Below are positions 5,983 through 7,179 of a stretch of DNA of 7,179 nucleotides, piece after piece. Source of the stretch: an uncultured Verrucomicrobiales bacterium (GTDB lineage Bacteria; Verrucomicrobiota; Verrucomicrobiia; Verrucomicrobiales; Akkermansiaceae); NCBI GenBank assembly GCA_938001985.1, contig CALLBE010000131.1, positions 1-7,179 of the forward strand, in the 5' to 3' direction. Position numbers and translations under genes: made by a program. Each line of letters begins with the position of its first letter. Position 1 is the first letter of the stretch. The notes beneath the pieces are model-generated. The model had not been told where the DNA came from and made no database searches. It saw nothing but the letters and a program-made list of their open reading frames with translations.

Positions 5983-7179
5983 TTAAAAGTGGATGGCGTG
6001 TCCGTCAGCGTCAAGTGTCGCCTCATGGATCGCTTCAGCCAATGTTGGGTGAGCGTGAATAGTTGAGTGGATGTCTTCCTCACAAAGCTCAGCTTCGAGA
6101 GCTAAACCTAATTCAGCAATGAGTTCTGTCGCATTATCACCAATGATGTGAGCGCCTAGAAGTTCATTATGTTCTTTGCCGAACAAGAGTTTAACAAAAC
6201 CTTCCGTTTCGCCCGTAGCCTGAGCTTTACCAATCGCTTGGAATGGGAATTTACCAACTTTGTAGTCAACGCCTTCTTCTTTGAGTAAGCGCTCGGTTTT
6301 ACCCACCGAAGCAACTTGAGGATGCGCATAAGTACAACCTGGGAAGTTGCCAACTTTTCTAGGCTTGTGACCGTCTACAAAAAGACCTTCAACACACTGA
6401 GTCGCCTCGAATGAAGCCACGTGAGCTAGCCAAGGTGGTCCAGCGATATCACCCACCGCGTATACATTTGGAAGTGAGGTCTCGTAACGGTCTCCAACTT
6501 GAATGTAACCACGGTCTGTGAGTTCAGGTTGATTGCCGCCCGGCAAGACAGGAGCAACACCGATGGCAACAAGCGCAACATCTGCTGTGATAACAGACTG
6601 CTTGCCTTTCGCGTCTTCAACTGTGATTTCTACGGAGTCGCCATTGTCTTTTGAATCAATCATCTTCGTGCTGACTAAGGCGTTGATTCCTTGTTTGATG
6701 AATGACTTAGTAATGGTTGCACCCACTTCATCATCTTCTACAGGCAGTAACTGAGGCATCATTTCAATGATGGTTACTTTCGTGCCAAAGGCATTGTAAA
6801 TATAAGCGAACTCAACACCGATTGCACCAGCGCCAATGATAACCATTTCTTTAGGCTGCTCTTCTAGAACCATCGCCTCTTTCGAAGAGATCACTGATTT
6901 ACCGTTAAACGGCAGTGGAGGGAGCTCTCTTGATTTACAACCGGTCGCGATCAGCGTGTTTTTACCTTCAAGAACTTCGGTGGTTCCATCAGCTTTAGTG
7001 ACCTCAACGCCACCGTCAACGATAGCGCCTGAGCCAAGAATGTAATCAACTTTGTTTTTCTTCAGTAAGTATTCAATACCACCCGCTAAGTTACCACTCA
7101 CTTTGCGTGAACGGCTGATGATTTTGTTCCAATCAAAAGACAGGTTGTCAAAAGACATGCCAAACTCATCGGCCTTTTT
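5983..7179 (-). CDS. lpd: Dihydrolipoyl dehydrogenase (E3), 5' end outside window
   Basis: This flavoprotein reoxidises dihydrolipoamide with NAD+ as the E3 subunit of the pyruvate, 2-oxoglutarate or branched-chain dehydrogenase complexes and the glycine cleavage system. The frame is open to the right edge, so 398 codons are visible and roughly 70 are missing, including the N-terminal FAD-binding glycine motif and the redox-active cysteine pair. An internal ATG at 7158 is not the start, since the reading KKADEFG before it continues the family sequence. Visible are the NAD-binding MVIIGAGAIGVEF (112-124 of the visible part), the second FAD motif NVYAVGDIAG (238-247), and the C-terminal dimerisation domain with the catalytic HPTLAE pair (H377 and E382). 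The closing sequence is intact and a strong terminator follows. Other subunits are not in the window, so the complex it serves is unknown. The cysteine pair, which would separate it from related disulfide reductases, cannot be seen, but the C-terminus fits Lpd well. Confidence 0.94.
   Translation of the reverse strand, partial: KKADEFGMSFDNLSFDWNKIISRSRKVSGNLAGGIEYLLKKNKVDYILGSGAIVDGGVEVTKADGTTEVLEGKNTLIATGCKSRELPPLPFNGKSVISSKEAMVLEEQPKEMVIIGAGAIGVEFAYIYNAFGTKVTIIEMMPQLLPVEDDEVGATITKSFIKQGINALVSTKMIDSKDNGDSVEITVEDAKGKQSVITADVALVAIGVAPVLPGGNQPELTDRGYIQVGDRYETSLPNVYAVGDIAGPPWLAHVASFEATQCVEGLFVDGHKPRKVGNFPGCTYAHPQVASVGKTERLLKEEGVDYKVGKFPFQAIGKAQATGETEGFVKLLFGKEHNELLGAHIIGDNATELIAELGLALEAELCEEDIHSTIHAHPTLAEAIHEATLDADGHAIHF

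Noticed and set aside
6156..7045. Open frames of 64-73 codons on both strands inside lpd
   Set aside because: They are alternative frames of a conserved flavoprotein gene; their products look random.
7156..7158. ATG at 7158 as the start of a short dihydrolipoyl dehydrogenase
   Set aside because: The frame continues to the window edge with residues that fit the family, so the gene is cut by the window and not truncated.
1..7179. Mobile element, CRISPR, defence or other new system
   Set aside because: No transposase, integrase, direct-repeat array, attachment site or composition shift is visible; the genes are mostly conserved housekeeping genes.

Overview
This window is ordinary bacterial chromosome carrying housekeeping genes. 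Two genes are cut by the window edges: alaS on the left and a dihydrolipoyl dehydrogenase gene on the right. I see no phage, transposon, CRISPR, tRNA or rRNA sequence, and no clear undescribed system. Base composition is moderate in GC and looks even across the window. A marine or freshwater Verrucomicrobiota-type bacterium (PVC group) is my best guess. It rests mainly on the form of the AlaS N-terminal region, which has a longer segment between the first motifs and the [11 protein letters not shown] motif than the E. coli enzyme, and on the gene mixture. This is an inference from recall, not a measured phylogeny.

Layout. Positions 1-667 (minus) hold the N-terminal 222 codons of alanyl-tRNA synthetase. 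Positions 757-3030 (minus) hold a complete primosomal helicase priA. A 202-base divergent intergenic region follows, then pyrH (3233-3967, plus) and queD (3981-4349, plus), which are 13 bases apart and probably co-transcribed. A convergent intergenic region with a hairpin (about 4350-4448) separates these from a minus-strand block. That block, read right to left, is lpd (7179-5983, 5' end missing), a strong intrinsic terminator (5967-5941), a GYF_2/RDD membrane protein (5923-5012) and a small DEDDy 3'-5' exonuclease-like protein (5015-4449) whose start codon overlaps the previous stop as ATGA.

The genes serve protein synthesis (alaS), replication restart (priA), pyrimidine nucleotide supply (pyrH), 7-deazaguanine/queuosine biosynthesis (queD) and the lipoamide-dependent dehydrogenase complexes (lpd). 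The least characterised part is the translationally coupled pair of a membrane RDD protein and a stand-alone YprB/PolB-like nuclease domain. None of the six visible start codons has a convincing Shine-Dalgarno sequence in front of it, which may be a property of the organism.
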